A DNA stretch of 64,000 bases from Spirosoma oryzae (GCF_003002825.1 NZ_PVTE01000007.1:248001-312000); one strand, 5' to 3'. Counted from the first letter of the stretch, positions 33,825 through 43,873 are shown. The notes: a model not told the origin generated them from the sequence alone. Program-made: numbers and translations.

Positions 33825-36800
33825 GTGCACCGTTTATTTACTAGCAAACTAAGCAGGCCGGCAAAGGCCCTGCGCCTGACTACCAGCTGGCTACTGCTGG
33901 CCGGTCTTTCGTCGACGAGTTTTGGCCAAACGACCTATTATGTAGCGGCCTCGGGTAACGATGGCAATTCCGGTCGGTCGAGCGACGCGCCGTACAAAAC
34001 GATCGATAAAGTCAACAGCCTGTCGCTCCAGCCCGGCGATCAGGTGTTGTTCCGGCGGGGTGATACCTTCCGGGGAAGCCTTAAAATACGGCAATCCGGT
34101 GTCGCCAACCGGCCCATCGTGGTCGATGCCTTTGGCGAAGGGAACAAGCCCTTGCTGGCGGGCTCCATACAACTCAGCAACTGGAACAACATCGGAAACA
34201 ACACCTGGCAGGCAAGCTGTTCGAGCTGCGGCAACGACGTAACAGGTGTGTACCGCAACGGCGAAGTGTTGCCGCTGGGGCGCTACCCGAATCTGAGCGA
34301 TACCGAGCGAGGTTACCTCAATATCCAGTCGCACAGCGGCAAAACGCAGCTGACCAGCCGACAATCGTTACCCGGTAACTGGACGGGCGGTGAAGTCGTG
34401 ATACGGCCGGTTCAGTGGGTACTCGACCGGGCGACAATTACCGGTCAGAGCGGGAACACGCTGTCGATGGCGGATAATGGAACCAAATACCAGCCGAACG
34501 ATGGCTGGGGCTTTTTCATCCAGAAACATCCGGGTACGCTCGATCAGCCGGGGGAGTGGTATTATAATCCGTCCGACAAAACGATCCGGCTGTTCGATAA
34601 CCAGAGCAACCCCAACAATCAGCAGATTACCGTAACCACGTTTTCGGAGGCTGTCAACCTGACCAATGTATCGTACGTGACGGTTCGTAACCTGCAAATC
34701 GCCGAAACGCTTACCACGGGCATCGCCGTCAACAATGGCTCGAACCTGGTGCTGTCGGGTAACGACCTGAAAAAGCTGGGTGCCGATGCGATTACCGCCG
34801 TCGGTTCGGGGAATACGCTGCTGATCGAGAACAACCTGATTCAGGATGTCAACAACAACGGTGTGTACGTCGGCCCCTACCAGAACGTGACGATCCGGGG
34901 GAACACGCTGCAACGCATTGCCATGGTGCCTGGCCGGGGCGGGAGTGGCGATGGTAGTTACACCGGCTTGCAATCCGTTGCGACGGCTAACGTACTGATT
35001 GAGAGCAACGTGCTGGATTACATTGGCTACAACGGTATCTCGGTGTTCAGTAACTCGACCATTCAGAAAAACGTCGTGTCGAACTTCTGTCTGACGAAAA
35101 GTGATGGCAGTGGCGTCTATTCGTGGAACGGCGACTATGGCAATCCCGGCGGTAACCGTATCATTTCCAACGTGATCTTCAACGGCCTGGGGGCGCCGGA
35201 AGGAACCGTGAACGACTTCTACGCCGGGGCCAACGGTATTTTCCTGGACGACTGCTCGAAGAACGCGGAGATCGTCAACAACACGACGTTCAACTGTAAA
35301 TCGAAGGGGCTGCTGCTGCGCGGTACATCGAATGTCGTAGTGCGGGGAAACACCAGTTACAACAACGGTGAAGAGCAGATCCGGCTGGGCTACAACGAGC
35401 CCTGTGCCTTCCGCAACAACACGCTCCAGGACAATATCTTTGTCAGCCGGACGCCCAATCAGCTGGTGGCCGACTACGAATCGTATGCCAACGACCTGAA
35501 TCAGTACGGGCCGTTCGACAACAACCGGTATATCAGTCCGTTTCAGGATGCGTTTAAAATTCAGGCCGTCTGGAACCCCGGTTCGGGCCTGACGGGTAAA
35601 GTACTGACGCTGGCGGAATGGCAGGCGCAGTGGAATCAGGACCGCAATTCCACCGGTAGCCCGTTTACCTACAAGCAGGAAGTGGTATCGCAGACGGGGG
35701 CTAACCGACTTAATAACTCGTTCTCCGACGGTACCAACGGCTGGAGTGTCTGGTCGCCAAATGGCAACGGACGCGTCGACTGGGACAATTCGAACCGGCT
35801 GGACGGCGGCTCGATGCGGCTTTGGTTTGCGTCGGCCTCGAATCAGCGCAACTCGTATTCGCTCGCCATACAGACTGTCGGGTCGGTGCGGAAAGGACAG
35901 GCCTATCAGTTACTGTTCGACGGTATTGCGTCGTCGGCTACCAAGCGGGTGCAGGTATACCTGCGGCAGCGCGTCGGCAGCTACCAGGATTTGTCTCCGC
36001 GCAAGGATTATGTGCTGAATACCAGCCGACAGGGGTACGATATCACCTTTACGGCTACGGCTGACGAATCTGACGCGATTCTGGTGGTGCAGACCGACGA
36101 AGACGGCCAGTCGGCCTGGCTCGACAATATCCGGCTGAATGAAGTGTCGCTGAGTCCCGTCAACCCGGACGATTACATCAAACTGGTATACAATACGACA
36201 GCGCAGACGAAAGTCGAGTCGCTAAATGGGGCATACCGCGACGCGAAAAACAACTCCTATAACGGGCAGGTCACGGTCGAGCCCTACGCATCGGTTATCC
36301 TGTTCAAAGAGGTCAACAACACCCCGACGCCCCCGCCGGCCGTGACGCTGCGCGATCCCGAAAATCCGGCGTCGACTACCAACGGGCTCGACTACCAATA
36401 CTACGAAGGCAACTGGAGTGCGCTGCCCAACTTCGCTGCGCTGACGCCGGTCAAAACGGGTACGGCTGGGCAGGTAGACCTGTCACCCCGCAGCCGGGAT
36501 CAGAACTACGGTCTTCGCTTCACGGGCTACATCAACGCGCCTGCCGATGGTTCTTACACCTTCTACACGACCTCTGACGATGGTACTAAACTCTATATCG
36601 GCAATACCGAGGTTGTGAGCAATGATGGGGTTCATGGCGATCAGGAACGGTCGGGATCGATTGGCCTGAAAGCGGGGAAACACGCCATCACGGTGGTTTA
36701 TTTTCAGGGGGTGAACGGTCAGTCGCTAAGCGCCAGCTACAGCGGCCCCAGCCTCAACAAACAGGTAATACCAGCCAGCGCGTTCTTCCGCGTCCCGACA

Positions 36801-38030
36801 ACGACACCTACCCCAACCCCATCGGGATCGGGCGTGTATCTGTCAGACCTGAGCTGGACATCGGTCACCAATGGCTATGGCCCCGTTGAGAAAGACAAAA
36901 GCAACGGTGAAGCCAACGCGGGCGACGGGCGGACCATCACCCTTAACGGGCAAACCTACACCAAAGGGCTGGGGGTACACGCGGCTTCGTCGATTAGCTA
37001 TAACCTGGGTGGACAGTATACGCAGTTCATTACCGACATGGGGCTGGATGACGAGATTGCCAGCGTGGGTTGTGGGACGATCGAGTTTCAGGTTTTCCTG
37101 GACGGCAATAAGGTCTATAGCAGTGGAATTGTAAATGCAGCCACCGCAACTAAATCACTGGTGCTGGATGTGTCGGGCAAGCAAACGCTGACGCTGGTGG
37201 TTACCGACGGGGGGGATGGGGCTGCCTGCGACCACGGCGACTGGGCCGGTGCCCGACTGATTCCGACGGGTGGCGCAACAACGACGCCGGTAGCCGGCAA
37301 CGGGTCCGGTACGGGGCTGCGGGGCGACTACTATCCGAATACAACCTTGAGCGGCTCGGCCGCGCTGACGCGTCGCGACGATACCGTGAATTTCGAGTGG
37401 AGTGATAGTTCTCCTGCAGCGGGCCGGGTAGGGACCGATAACTTCTCGGTTCGCTGGACAGGGCAGGTCGAAGCACCCGTTACCGGCAGTTACACATTCT
37501 ACGCCACGACCGATGACGGCGTGCGCCTGTGGGTTAATGGTACGCAGCTTATCGATCAGTGGGTACCGCAGGGACCGACGCTCGTTGCGGGTAAGGTGCT
37601 GAATCTGACGGCTGGCCAACGGTACGACATTCGGATGGAATACTTCGAATACGGCGGTGGCGCTACGGCGAAATTGCTCTGGTTGTATCCTGGTCAGGGG
37701 CAACAGCCGATTCCGCAGGTACGGTTGTACCCGGCCAGTATGGGGTCGGGGCGGCAGGCCGTGGCGGAAGCGAGCCGGGCGACGGTGCTGGTATACCCCG
37801 TTCCGGCGCAGGAAACCGTTTGGATACGTTACGACGCGCCAACCGCCGGAACCGCGACGGTGCAATTAGTTAGTTTGGCCGGGCAAGCGGTGTTACAAAC
37901 TGAGCAGGCCGTTACGGCTGGTGAAAATACTATCCGGCTAAACGTCCGCTCACTCAACCGGGGCAGTTACGTCCTGATGCTGACGCAGGGGAATCAACGG
38001 CAAACGCAGAAGCTGATACTCACGGAGTAA
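33825..38030 (+). CDS. Large secreted beta-helix/PA14/NPCBM protein with T9SS sorting domain
   Basis: Exported protein of 1401 residues starting at GTG; signal peptide to about residue 35 (SSTSFGQ). Domains: right-handed parallel beta-helix (about 36-600, opening TTYYVAASGNDGNSG, with NN ladder-like turns such as NNGVYVG and IRGNTLQ), resembling pectate-lyase-like or polysaccharide-lyase scaffolds; a jelly-roll carbohydrate-binding-like region (about 630-790, FSDGTNGWSVWSP); PA14 domain 1 (about 850-990); NPCBM domain (about 1003-1145, YLSDLSWTSV to GDWAGARL); PA14 domain 2 (about 1162-1302); and a C-terminal T9SS type A sorting domain (from VLVYPVPAQETVWI). Probably a surface enzyme or adhesin for polysaccharide; catalytic residues were not identified. 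Confidence 0.88.
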   Translation: MHRLFTSKLSRPAKALRLTTSWLLLAGLSSTSFGQTTYYVAASGNDGNSGRSSDAPYKTIDKVNSLSLQPGDQVLFRRGDTFRGSLKIRQSGVANRPIVVDAFGEGNKPLLAGSIQLSNWNNIGNNTWQASCSSCGNDVTGVYRNGEVLPLGRYPNLSDTERGYLNIQSHSGKTQLTSRQSLPGNWTGGEVVIRPVQWVLDRATITGQSGNTLSMADNGTKYQPNDGWGFFIQKHPGTLDQPGEWYYNPSDKTIRLFDNQSNPNNQQITVTTFSEAVNLTNVSYVTVRNLQIAETLTTGIAVNNGSNLVLSGNDLKKLGADAITAVGSGNTLLIENNLIQDVNNNGVYVGPYQNVTIRGNTLQRIAMVPGRGGSGDGSYTGLQSVATANVLIESNVLDYIGYNGISVFSNSTIQKNVVSNFCLTKSDGSGVYSWNGDYGNPGGNRIISNVIFNGLGAPEGTVNDFYAGANGIFLDDCSKNAEIVNNTTFNCKSKGLLLRGTSNVVVRGNTSYNNGEEQIRLGYNEPCAFRNNTLQDNIFVSRTPNQLVADYESYANDLNQYGPFDNNRYISPFQDAFKIQAVWNPGSGLTGKVLTLAEWQAQWNQDRNSTGSPFTYKQEVVSQTGANRLNNSFSDGTNGWSVWSPNGNGRVDWDNSNRLDGGSMRLWFASASNQRNSYSLAIQTVGSVRKGQAYQLLFDGIASSATKRVQVYLRQRVGSYQDLSPRKDYVLNTSRQGYDITFTATADESDAILVVQTDEDGQSAWLDNIRLNEVSLSPVNPDDYIKLVYNTTAQTKVESLNGAYRDAKNNSYNGQVTVEPYASVILFKEVNNTPTPPPAVTLRDPENPASTTNGLDYQYYEGNWSALPNFAALTPVKTGTAGQVDLSPRSRDQNYGLRFTGYINAPADGSYTFYTTSDDGTKLYIGNTEVVSNDGVHGDQERSGSIGLKAGKHAITVVYFQGVNGQSLSASYSGPSLNKQVIPASAFFRVPTTTPTPTPSGSGVYLSDLSWTSVTNGYGPVEKDKSNGEANAGDGRTITLNGQTYTKGLGVHAASSISYNLGGQYTQFITDMGLDDEIASVGCGTIEFQVFLDGNKVYSSGIVNAATATKSLVLDVSGKQTLTLVVTDGGDGAACDHGDWAGARLIPTGGATTTPVAGNGSGTGLRGDYYPNTTLSGSAALTRRDDTVNFEWSDSSPAAGRVGTDNFSVRWTGQVEAPVTGSYTFYATTDDGVRLWVNGTQLIDQWVPQGPTLVAGKVLNLTAGQRYDIRMEYFEYGGGATAKLLWLYPGQGQQPIPQVRLYPASMGSGRQAVAEASRATVLVYPVPAQETVWIRYDAPTAGTATVQLVSLAGQAVLQTEQAVTAGENTIRLNVRSLNRGSYVLMLTQGNQRQTQKLILTE

Positions 38031-38043
38031 CGTGATTGACGAA

Positions 38044-38087
38044 AAATCAAATGGCCAGTTCGCAAGCGCGAACTGGCCATTTGATTT
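38044..38087. terminator. Bidirectional terminator hairpin
   Basis: A 20-bp perfect stem (38044-38063 with 38068-38087) with 4-base loop right after the beta-helix gene. Confidence 0.88.
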
Positions 38088-38125
38088 GTGGAGTCGATGG
38101 TATAACCTGACGTATTGTGTAGCCG

Positions 38126-38232
38126 GTGTAGCCTAGACCTCCCGGTCTGGCAGACGCGATAGCGGCCAAAAAGGCTACCGCTTAATGTAGTTGGCCTGAC
38201 GGCCTCCAGACCGGGAAGTTCAGGCTACACAC
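38126..38232. repeat. REPIN-like GTAG element, copy 1
   Basis: GTAG plus hairpin AGACC/GGTCT at the left; inner hairpin GGCC-TGAC-GGCC; mirror-image end CCAGACCGGG ... GGCTAC on the right. Sits 3' of the LolA-like gene. Confidence 0.8.
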
Positions 38233-38239
38233 TCCATAA

Positions 38240-38959
38240 TTACTTAGGTTTCGCGAATACCGACGGATCGACGGGGGCGTTGATCAGCAGCTTCGTTACT
38301 TTCGCCGTGACGGTACCCGGCATACCGCCACCCGTCAGGGTCAGCGTGTACGGCAGGATCAGGCCATCCGTATTTTTGTAGTCAGCAAACATGGCCGAGC
38401 CGTTCACTTTCTGGCCCTGCACCGTGATGTCCGATTTAGTGCCGACCAACTGATAGTTGTTCGCGTCGACGTAATAGCTGTACGTACCTTCAGGCTTCGT
38501 GATTTTGATGTTGTAGACATCCTTGCCGTCCAGTTTTTCCTTGCCGACCAGTTCGTACGGCTGCTTGTTCAGTTTGGCGTAGGCCAGTTGCATACCCGTC
38601 GGCTCGGTAGTGGCTTTTTGTAGTTTCACCACATCCTCAGGTAAATCCTGCGCGGTGGTACCACCCTGCATCGGGTTGATCGCCCAGCCTTTATCGCCGT
38701 CGACCACCTGCGTAATGGTCTGTCCCATAACCGATATGTCGCTACGGGCGGATTTGCCAACCACAACCGACGTTTTGCCGACCAGGTCCATACCGGCAAC
38801 CGACATGGTCTGTTCGTATTGCGCCGTTTTTACACCAGCGACTTTATCGGCACCACCCAGCGCCGTGATGTGCTTGGCAACGATTTCGTCGGCCGTCTGC
38901 GCGAACGACAACGCTGAGGTGCCCAGCAGGACGATCAGCGTATAGAGTTGTTTTTTCAT
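38240..38959 (-). CDS. LolA-like outer-membrane lipoprotein-sorting family protein
   Basis: Exported protein, 239 residues from the ATG that starts MKKQLYTLIV; signal peptide to about residue 20 (SALSFA). The following TADEIVAKHITALGGADKVAGVKT is the usual opening of Bacteroidota periplasmic proteins with a LolA/LppX-like half-barrel, as are the later strands (GWAINPMQG, YNIKITKPEG, YYVDANNYQLVGTKS, ILPYTLTL). It is not the housekeeping LolA itself; the ligand is unknown. Single-gene unit. Confidence 0.75.
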   Translation of the reverse strand: MKKQLYTLIVLLGTSALSFAQTADEIVAKHITALGGADKVAGVKTAQYEQTMSVAGMDLVGKTSVVVGKSARSDISVMGQTITQVVDGDKGWAINPMQGGTTAQDLPEDVVKLQKATTEPTGMQLAYAKLNKQPYELVGKEKLDGKDVYNIKITKPEGTYSYYVDANNYQLVGTKSDITVQGQKVNGSAMFADYKNTDGLILPYTLTLTGGGMPGTVTAKVTKLLINAPVDPSVFAKPK

Positions 38960-39150
38960 GAATAAAGTAGTCAAACTAGGTCAGTAAAGGTAAGCAATAC
39001 GGGCTCAAAGCCGGCGCGAAAATCAGCGGTTGTGGCCGAAATCGCAGCAACATTGGGGCTGGCTGGCAACTTTAGGGGGTAGGCGGCTTGCAGGGCTGAC
39101 GGGTGTTTTTTACCTTCATCCGGTTTAACCCCTAACTTCCTGCAACCTCG

Positions 39151-40365
39151 ATGCTCGCTTCAACCCGCGTAAAATTAATGGTGATGATGTTCCTCCAGTT
39201 TTTTGTCTGGGGTGCCTGGTACGGCCAGATGAGTAAATACATGCTGACGACGCTGCATGCGTCCGGCGATCAGGTCGGCAGTGCTTATGCTGCATTCTCA
39301 CTGGCCATGCTGATTTCGCCGTTTTTCGTGGGTATGATTGCCGACCGCTACTTTGCCGCGCAGAAGGTACTGGGTGTGCTGAACCTGCTGGGTGCCGCGC
39401 TGCTCTACCTGATTACGCAGAACACCAGTCCCGATAATTTCTTCCTGCTCATACTGGGCTACTGCCTAACCTTCGCGCCCACGCTGGCCTTGACCAATTC
39501 CATTGCGATGCAGCAGATGAACGTGCCGGAGAAGGAATTTCCCCCAATCCGGGTACTGGGAACGGTGTCGTGGATCGTGGTGACGAACATTGTCGGTATC
39601 TACGGCTTCGGCGATCAGGTAACGATCTTCCAACTGTCGATGGTAGCCGCCATTGCGCTGGGGATTTTCGCCTTTTTCCTGCCTAATACCCCGCCTAAGG
39701 CAATCGTATCGACTTCATTCACCCAGATCATGGGGCTCGATGCGTTCAAGCTGTTTAAAGACCGGTCGTTCGCTATTTTCTTTCTGTCGTCGGTGCTGAT
39801 CTGTATTCCACTGTCGTTCTACTACGCTATGGCCAACCCCTCACTGACGGATGGTGGCATGCAGAACGTCGAAAATAAAATGTCGCTGGGACAGGCGTCG
39901 GAAGTGATTTTTATGCTGCTGATTCCGCTGGCCTACACCCGCCTGGGCGTCAAGAAAATGCTGATCGTGGGGCTGGTTGCCTGGATTGTACGGTTTATCG
40001 GCTTCGGATACGGCGATGGCGGGTCGGGCGAGTGGCTGCTGTATCTGGCGATCATTCTGCACGGTGTCTGCTACGATTTCTTCTTCGTAACGGGCCAGAT
40101 TTACACCGATAATAAGGCGGGCGACAAGATCAAATCGTCGGCACAGGGGCTTATCTCGCTGGCGACTTACGGCATCGGTATGGGGATCGGCTCGAAAATA
40201 GCGGGTATCGTGCTCGACTATTACACTCGTCCCGACGGGTCGAAAGACTGGCTTGGCGTATGGCTCGTGCCAGCTGGCATTGCCGCCGTCGTCCTTGTCC
40301 TCTTCATCGTCTTCTTCTCCGATAAAAAGCGCGTACTGGCGCAGGAGGATCAGTTGGCGGTGTAA
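39151..40365 (+). CDS. Nucleoside permease (NupG/XapB-like MFS)
   Basis: Inner-membrane nucleoside:H+ symporter of 404 residues. The opening VKLMVMMFLQFFVWGAWYGQMSKYM and the loops GMIADRYFAAQKVLG, FPPIRVLGTVSWIV and HGVCYDFFFVTGQIYTD match the NHS family (Nucleoside_tran). Twelve hydrophobic segments are visible. In Bacteroidota such carriers often sit near purine/pyrimidine nucleoside catabolism or sugar loci; here the neighbours do not help. A long perfect hairpin at 40386-40434 follows. Confidence 0.92.
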   Translation: MLASTRVKLMVMMFLQFFVWGAWYGQMSKYMLTTLHASGDQVGSAYAAFSLAMLISPFFVGMIADRYFAAQKVLGVLNLLGAALLYLITQNTSPDNFFLLILGYCLTFAPTLALTNSIAMQQMNVPEKEFPPIRVLGTVSWIVVTNIVGIYGFGDQVTIFQLSMVAAIALGIFAFFLPNTPPKAIVSTSFTQIMGLDAFKLFKDRSFAIFFLSSVLICIPLSFYYAMANPSLTDGGMQNVENKMSLGQASEVIFMLLIPLAYTRLGVKKMLIVGLVAWIVRFIGFGYGDGGSGEWLLYLAIILHGVCYDFFFVTGQIYTDNKAGDKIKSSAQGLISLATYGIGMGIGSKIAGIVLDYYTRPDGSKDWLGVWLVPAGIAAVVLVLFIVFFSDKKRVLAQEDQLAV

Positions 40366-40385
40366 GTGCCGGTACCTGTACCCCA

Positions 40386-40434
40386 GACCAGTTGGCCCGG
40401 CTACAGGTCTGGTGGCCGCCCGGGCCAACTGGTC
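40386..40434 (+). terminator. Hairpin after the nucleoside permease gene
   Basis: A 15-bp perfect stem (40386-40400 with 40420-40434), 19-base loop, no T run; possible factor-dependent or bidirectional termination site. Confidence 0.6.
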
Positions 40435-40479
40435 AAGGCGTCTTTTCGGGCTTGATATAAAATGGCGCAGTGGGGGTAT

Positions 40480-40616
40480 ATGTAGCCTGGACCGGTCCGC
40501 CGGCGCGGGTCCACGTCCGGGTGCCCGTCAGGGCGACTGTTTCCGGCGGACGCTAACAGGCCGCTTCGCGTCCACCCGGACGTAGACCCGCGCCGGCGGA
40601 CCGGTCCAGGCTACAC
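40480..40616. repeat. REPIN-like GTAG element, copy 2
   Basis: Longest arms of the family: GTAGCCTGGACCGGTCCGCC on the left is mirrored on the right, ending in CTAC. The core has the GCCC-TGAC-GGGC form of the inner hairpin and lies in the opposite orientation to the copy at 54203. Confidence 0.85.
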
Positions 40617-40630
40617 TCACTCCCAATACA

Positions 40631-42469
40631 CTACTTCTTATGGTATTTCGCCAGGATCGCCATGATCTTGTGCTGAATCTCGGTATTCTCGTAGACGCCC
40701 CGGAAGTCGAGCGAATGCGGGCCGTAGGCGAAAACCGGGACCATGACGGCTGAGTGATCGTTGGTGCTGAAATTGCCGTCAACGTAGCCGCGCTTGATAT
40801 CGCCGTCGAGCAGGCTCAGGCCCCCCGTCTCGTGGTCGGCCGTGACGATGACCAGCGTTTCACCATTGCTGTCGGCAAACTTCATCGCTTCGCCGATCGC
40901 CCGGTCGAAATCCTGCATCTCCTGCACGACATAGCCGACGTTGTTGGCATGACCGCCGTAGTCGATCTGCGCGCCTTCGGCCATGATGAAGAAGCCCGCC
41001 GGGTTGCGGCTCAGTTCCTGCGTCGCCTTGTGAAGCGACGGCACCAGAAAGTCGGCCCGTCCTTTGTTCATCGCCACGACGGCGGAATCGTCGAGTAGTA
41101 CGAAGGGGGCTTTCAGCTTGTTCAGGTCAGCAAACGTGTGGCTGGTCTGGAAGCCGCGTTGCCGAAGCGTATCGAGCACCTTTCGCTCATCGAAGTGGCG
41201 GTAGTTGCCCCCAATGAGAATCGAAACGGGACTTTGGAGAAAGTCGGACGCGATTTCGCGCTCGAACATGCGATCGGGCTGATGTGCGTAGAAAGCGGCT
41301 GGCGTCGCGTCGGTGATAGGCCCCGACGAGATGACAGCACTGGTCATCCCCCAGGGTTTGATTTGCACCGGAGTCGCCGGAATCGCCTTGCCCGTTGCAT
41401 CGACACCGATCGCGCGGTTGTTGGTTTTTTCGCCCGTCGCCATGGCCGTACCACCCGCTGCTGAATCGGTAATGTAGGTGTCGGCCGAACTGGTTTTCGA
41501 GAAGCCGATATTCAGCATGTGGGCCAGATTCAGGTCACCCCGGTTACCGGTCAGGCCCGCGTAGATCTGCGTCAATCCCATACCGTCGCCGATCAGTAGA
41601 ATCACGTTTTTGACCCGGCTGCGGCTGTCGTTGTTTCGATAGGTCGGCTGGTAGATAGTGTGTGGCTGATGCGCTTCCTGGTACTCAGCCGCCCGTCGGG
41701 TACTCAGAAACCGGCCCAGTCCCGCCAGGTTGTCGGTGTTGATGTAATCGACGCCCAGGTTCATCAGGGCCTTCCAGGTATTGACGTTGTCGGGCGTGGC
41801 CCAGAAGCGAATCTTTTTGCCCTGCTGATGCGCCTGATCGATGACGGCCTGAATCCGGTCCCGCTCTTTTCGGACAATCAATCCTTTACCATTCCAGCGC
41901 GTGTACGTTGGGAATGCCTGACTAATCAAGCCTACGTGGGCGAGCTGTTCGGGTGTGTAGGCAACACCGGGCCGACCGTCGAACTGAAGCCAGGTGGGGT
42001 ACTGCGCAAACTGCTCGGGCTTAGGTATGTTGCCGCTGACCACGACCTGCACCGGTCCGTTCGGGCCAAAGACATCCGGATACGCGGCAAGCTGCTGCAC
42101 CAGCAAGGGTAGCGATTGAGCGGCCGGCGTTTTCAGGTCGATCAGCCACTGTAGGCCGTACGGCGCGTCGGCGTAGGCTTTGCCTTTGTTGGTCCGCACC
42201 TTCCCGACGATGGGTTGAATATACAGGGCACTGAGGGTGCGGCTGTCGCTGATGTCGACGGAGTCGTGGGCTACGTAAAGCTGACCGTTTCGGGCATAGA
42301 TGTCGGCTTCGATGGAGCCAAACTGCTGATCGTACGCCTGCCAGAACGGAATCGTGTGTTCATAGTCGTTGTGCGCGTGGGCCTGCGCCGGTGAATAAAC
42401 GGGCCGATTCTGCGCCCAGCCTGCATACGTCAGGGTCAGAAAGAGACCCGTCAACACTAGTTTTTTCAT
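40631..42469 (-). CDS. GDPD-like phosphodiesterase fused to alkaline phosphatase
   Basis: Exported two-domain protein, 612 residues from the ATG starting MKKLVLTGLF (the frame is open upstream but without a start fitting a signal peptide). Signal peptide ends near GWAQ. Domain 1 (about 25-260) resembles a glycerophosphodiester phosphodiesterase TIM barrel: HAHNDYEH, EADIY, LYVAHD, WLIDLKT, DYINTDNL. Domain 2 (about 285-612) is an alkaline phosphatase with IGDGMG, nucleophile Ser336 in TDSAAGG, EGAQIDYGGHANN, VTADHETGG and STNDHSAV, all metal ligands present. One protein could therefore release an alcohol from a phosphodiester and then free phosphate. Last gene of the minus-strand glycan locus. 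Confidence 0.9.
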   Translation of the reverse strand: MKKLVLTGLFLTLTYAGWAQNRPVYSPAQAHAHNDYEHTIPFWQAYDQQFGSIEADIYARNGQLYVAHDSVDISDSRTLSALYIQPIVGKVRTNKGKAYADAPYGLQWLIDLKTPAAQSLPLLVQQLAAYPDVFGPNGPVQVVVSGNIPKPEQFAQYPTWLQFDGRPGVAYTPEQLAHVGLISQAFPTYTRWNGKGLIVRKERDRIQAVIDQAHQQGKKIRFWATPDNVNTWKALMNLGVDYINTDNLAGLGRFLSTRRAAEYQEAHQPHTIYQPTYRNNDSRSRVKNVILLIGDGMGLTQIYAGLTGNRGDLNLAHMLNIGFSKTSSADTYITDSAAGGTAMATGEKTNNRAIGVDATGKAIPATPVQIKPWGMTSAVISSGPITDATPAAFYAHQPDRMFEREIASDFLQSPVSILIGGNYRHFDERKVLDTLRQRGFQTSHTFADLNKLKAPFVLLDDSAVVAMNKGRADFLVPSLHKATQELSRNPAGFFIMAEGAQIDYGGHANNVGYVVQEMQDFDRAIGEAMKFADSNGETLVIVTADHETGGLSLLDGDIKRGYVDGNFSTNDHSAVMVPVFAYGPHSLDFRGVYENTEIQHKIMAILAKYHKK

Positions 42470-42571
42470 GTAATGTCGCCCGTTTATCCGTCGGCCGATC
42501 CCGCAAAAATACCGCTCTGATTGCCCACCCGGCCCCGGCAGCCCGTGATTTAACAAACAGATAAAATGGGT

Positions 42572-42669
42572 ATTGACAGGATTACAAGATTGGCAGGATT
42601 TTTTATGGCATGAGCGATGTGTTGAATAAATCCTGTCAATCCGCCCGGCGGCCCGGCTGTAATCCTGTC
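42572..42669. repeat. Intergenic inverted repeat (GACAGGATTACA family)
   Basis: Left arm TTGACAGGATTACAAGATTGGCAGGATT; right arm with AATCCTGTCAATC and TAATCCTGTC. Lies between the phosphatase and acetyltransferase-like genes. Confidence 0.75.
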
Positions 42670-42676
42670 GAAAAAC

Positions 42677-43813
42677 CTAGACACGGATGTAGATGTGCCG
42701 GCGATCGAGCCACCAGCCGGCAGCCCAACAGAGGAGCATGAAGCAGAGGGCGAACAGCAACGAGCCGATCGGGCCGGGGGCTACCGACTGAAAGAGTGCC
42801 GTATTAATGGCGTCGAACGCGCTAATACCCGGACCGACGGGGAGCATGTACAGGATAATGGCCAGCACTTCGGATAGCAGGTAAATGAACAGCGGATTTT
42901 TGCCGGGGATGACGAAGAAACGTGTCCAGTTGTTCCAGGTCCATTCCCGGACTTCGATGACATAAATCAGCGCCCCCATAATCAACAGGTCAAGACCGGT
43001 GGTGAGCAGTACGAACGAACTCGTCCACAGCTTTTTGTTGATGGGAAACACCAGATCCCAGGCGTAGGCTACGAACAGGAACAGAGCACCCGTCAGCAGT
43101 AGTTTAGCGATGCTTTCGTAGCCTTTGCCTTTGTTCTGAACAAACTTGCCGGCATAGTAGCCGACTACAACGTTCACGATAGCCGGTAGCGTGCTGAGCA
43201 AGCCTTCGGGGTCGAAAATCAGACCGTGGCTGTGGTACAGGTGCGCTTCGCCCAGCATAAACCGGTCGAGCCGTAGCACCGCGTTGCCGGTAGGTGTCAG
43301 CGGGTTCAGGGTGTCACCAAAAATTAGTAGTAGCCCCCAGTAGCCGACCAGAAACAGGACGCTTAGTGCGGCCACCGTTCGGAACGAAAAGAAGTAAACC
43401 AGCAGCGACGCGATCCCGTAGCAGACGGCAATGCGCTGTAGCACACCCCAGACGCGCGTATCGCTGAACGGGAACGGCAGGATGTCGCCGGTTGGGCTGA
43501 GCTTGAAAAACGGAAACCAGTACATCAGGTAGCCTAGCAGAAAGATCAATGCCGTGCGTTTGGCGACTTTCGTCAGTACGGCTCCGGTACCCAGCGCATG
43601 GTACTTCTGCATGGCGAAACTCATGGCGTTACCGACGACAAATAGAAACGACGGGAAGACAAGGTCGGTGGGGGTGAAGCCATTCCACTGTGCGTGGTTG
43701 AGTGGTCCGAATGAATCGGAACCGCTGCCGGGGGTATTGACAATAATCATGAAACAGACCGTCATACCCCGAAAGACATCGAGTGATAAAAATCGGGTAC
43801 CAGTGTTGGCCAT
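42677..43813 (-). CDS. HGSNAT-like membrane acyltransferase (DUF5009/NagX type)
   Basis: Polytopic membrane protein of 378 residues; the ATG at 43813 was chosen because it begins the family signature RFLSLDVFRGMTVCFMIIVN. Next come PTDLVFPSFLFVVGNAMSFA, RVWGVLQRIAVCYGIASLLV, and near the end FFVIPGKNPLFIYLLSEV; about ten hydrophobic segments. These match bacterial relatives of heparan-alpha-glucosaminide N-acetyltransferase (YeiB/HGSNAT superfamily). The human enzyme acetylates terminal glucosamine from acetyl-CoA across a membrane. The gene directly follows an alpha-N-acetylglucosaminidase gene, the enzyme that acts next in heparan breakdown. Confidence 0.88.
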   Translation of the reverse strand: MANTGTRFLSLDVFRGMTVCFMIIVNTPGSGSDSFGPLNHAQWNGFTPTDLVFPSFLFVVGNAMSFAMQKYHALGTGAVLTKVAKRTALIFLLGYLMYWFPFFKLSPTGDILPFPFSDTRVWGVLQRIAVCYGIASLLVYFFSFRTVAALSVLFLVGYWGLLLIFGDTLNPLTPTGNAVLRLDRFMLGEAHLYHSHGLIFDPEGLLSTLPAIVNVVVGYYAGKFVQNKGKGYESIAKLLLTGALFLFVAYAWDLVFPINKKLWTSSFVLLTTGLDLLIMGALIYVIEVREWTWNNWTRFFVIPGKNPLFIYLLSEVLAIILYMLPVGPGISAFDAINTALFQSVAPGPIGSLLFALCFMLLCWAAGWWLDRRHIYIRV

Positions 43814-43873
43814 AAAGTCAGGGAGAAGGATTGTAAAGTGACAAGATACATTTTCTAGCCCAGACATCGAAAC

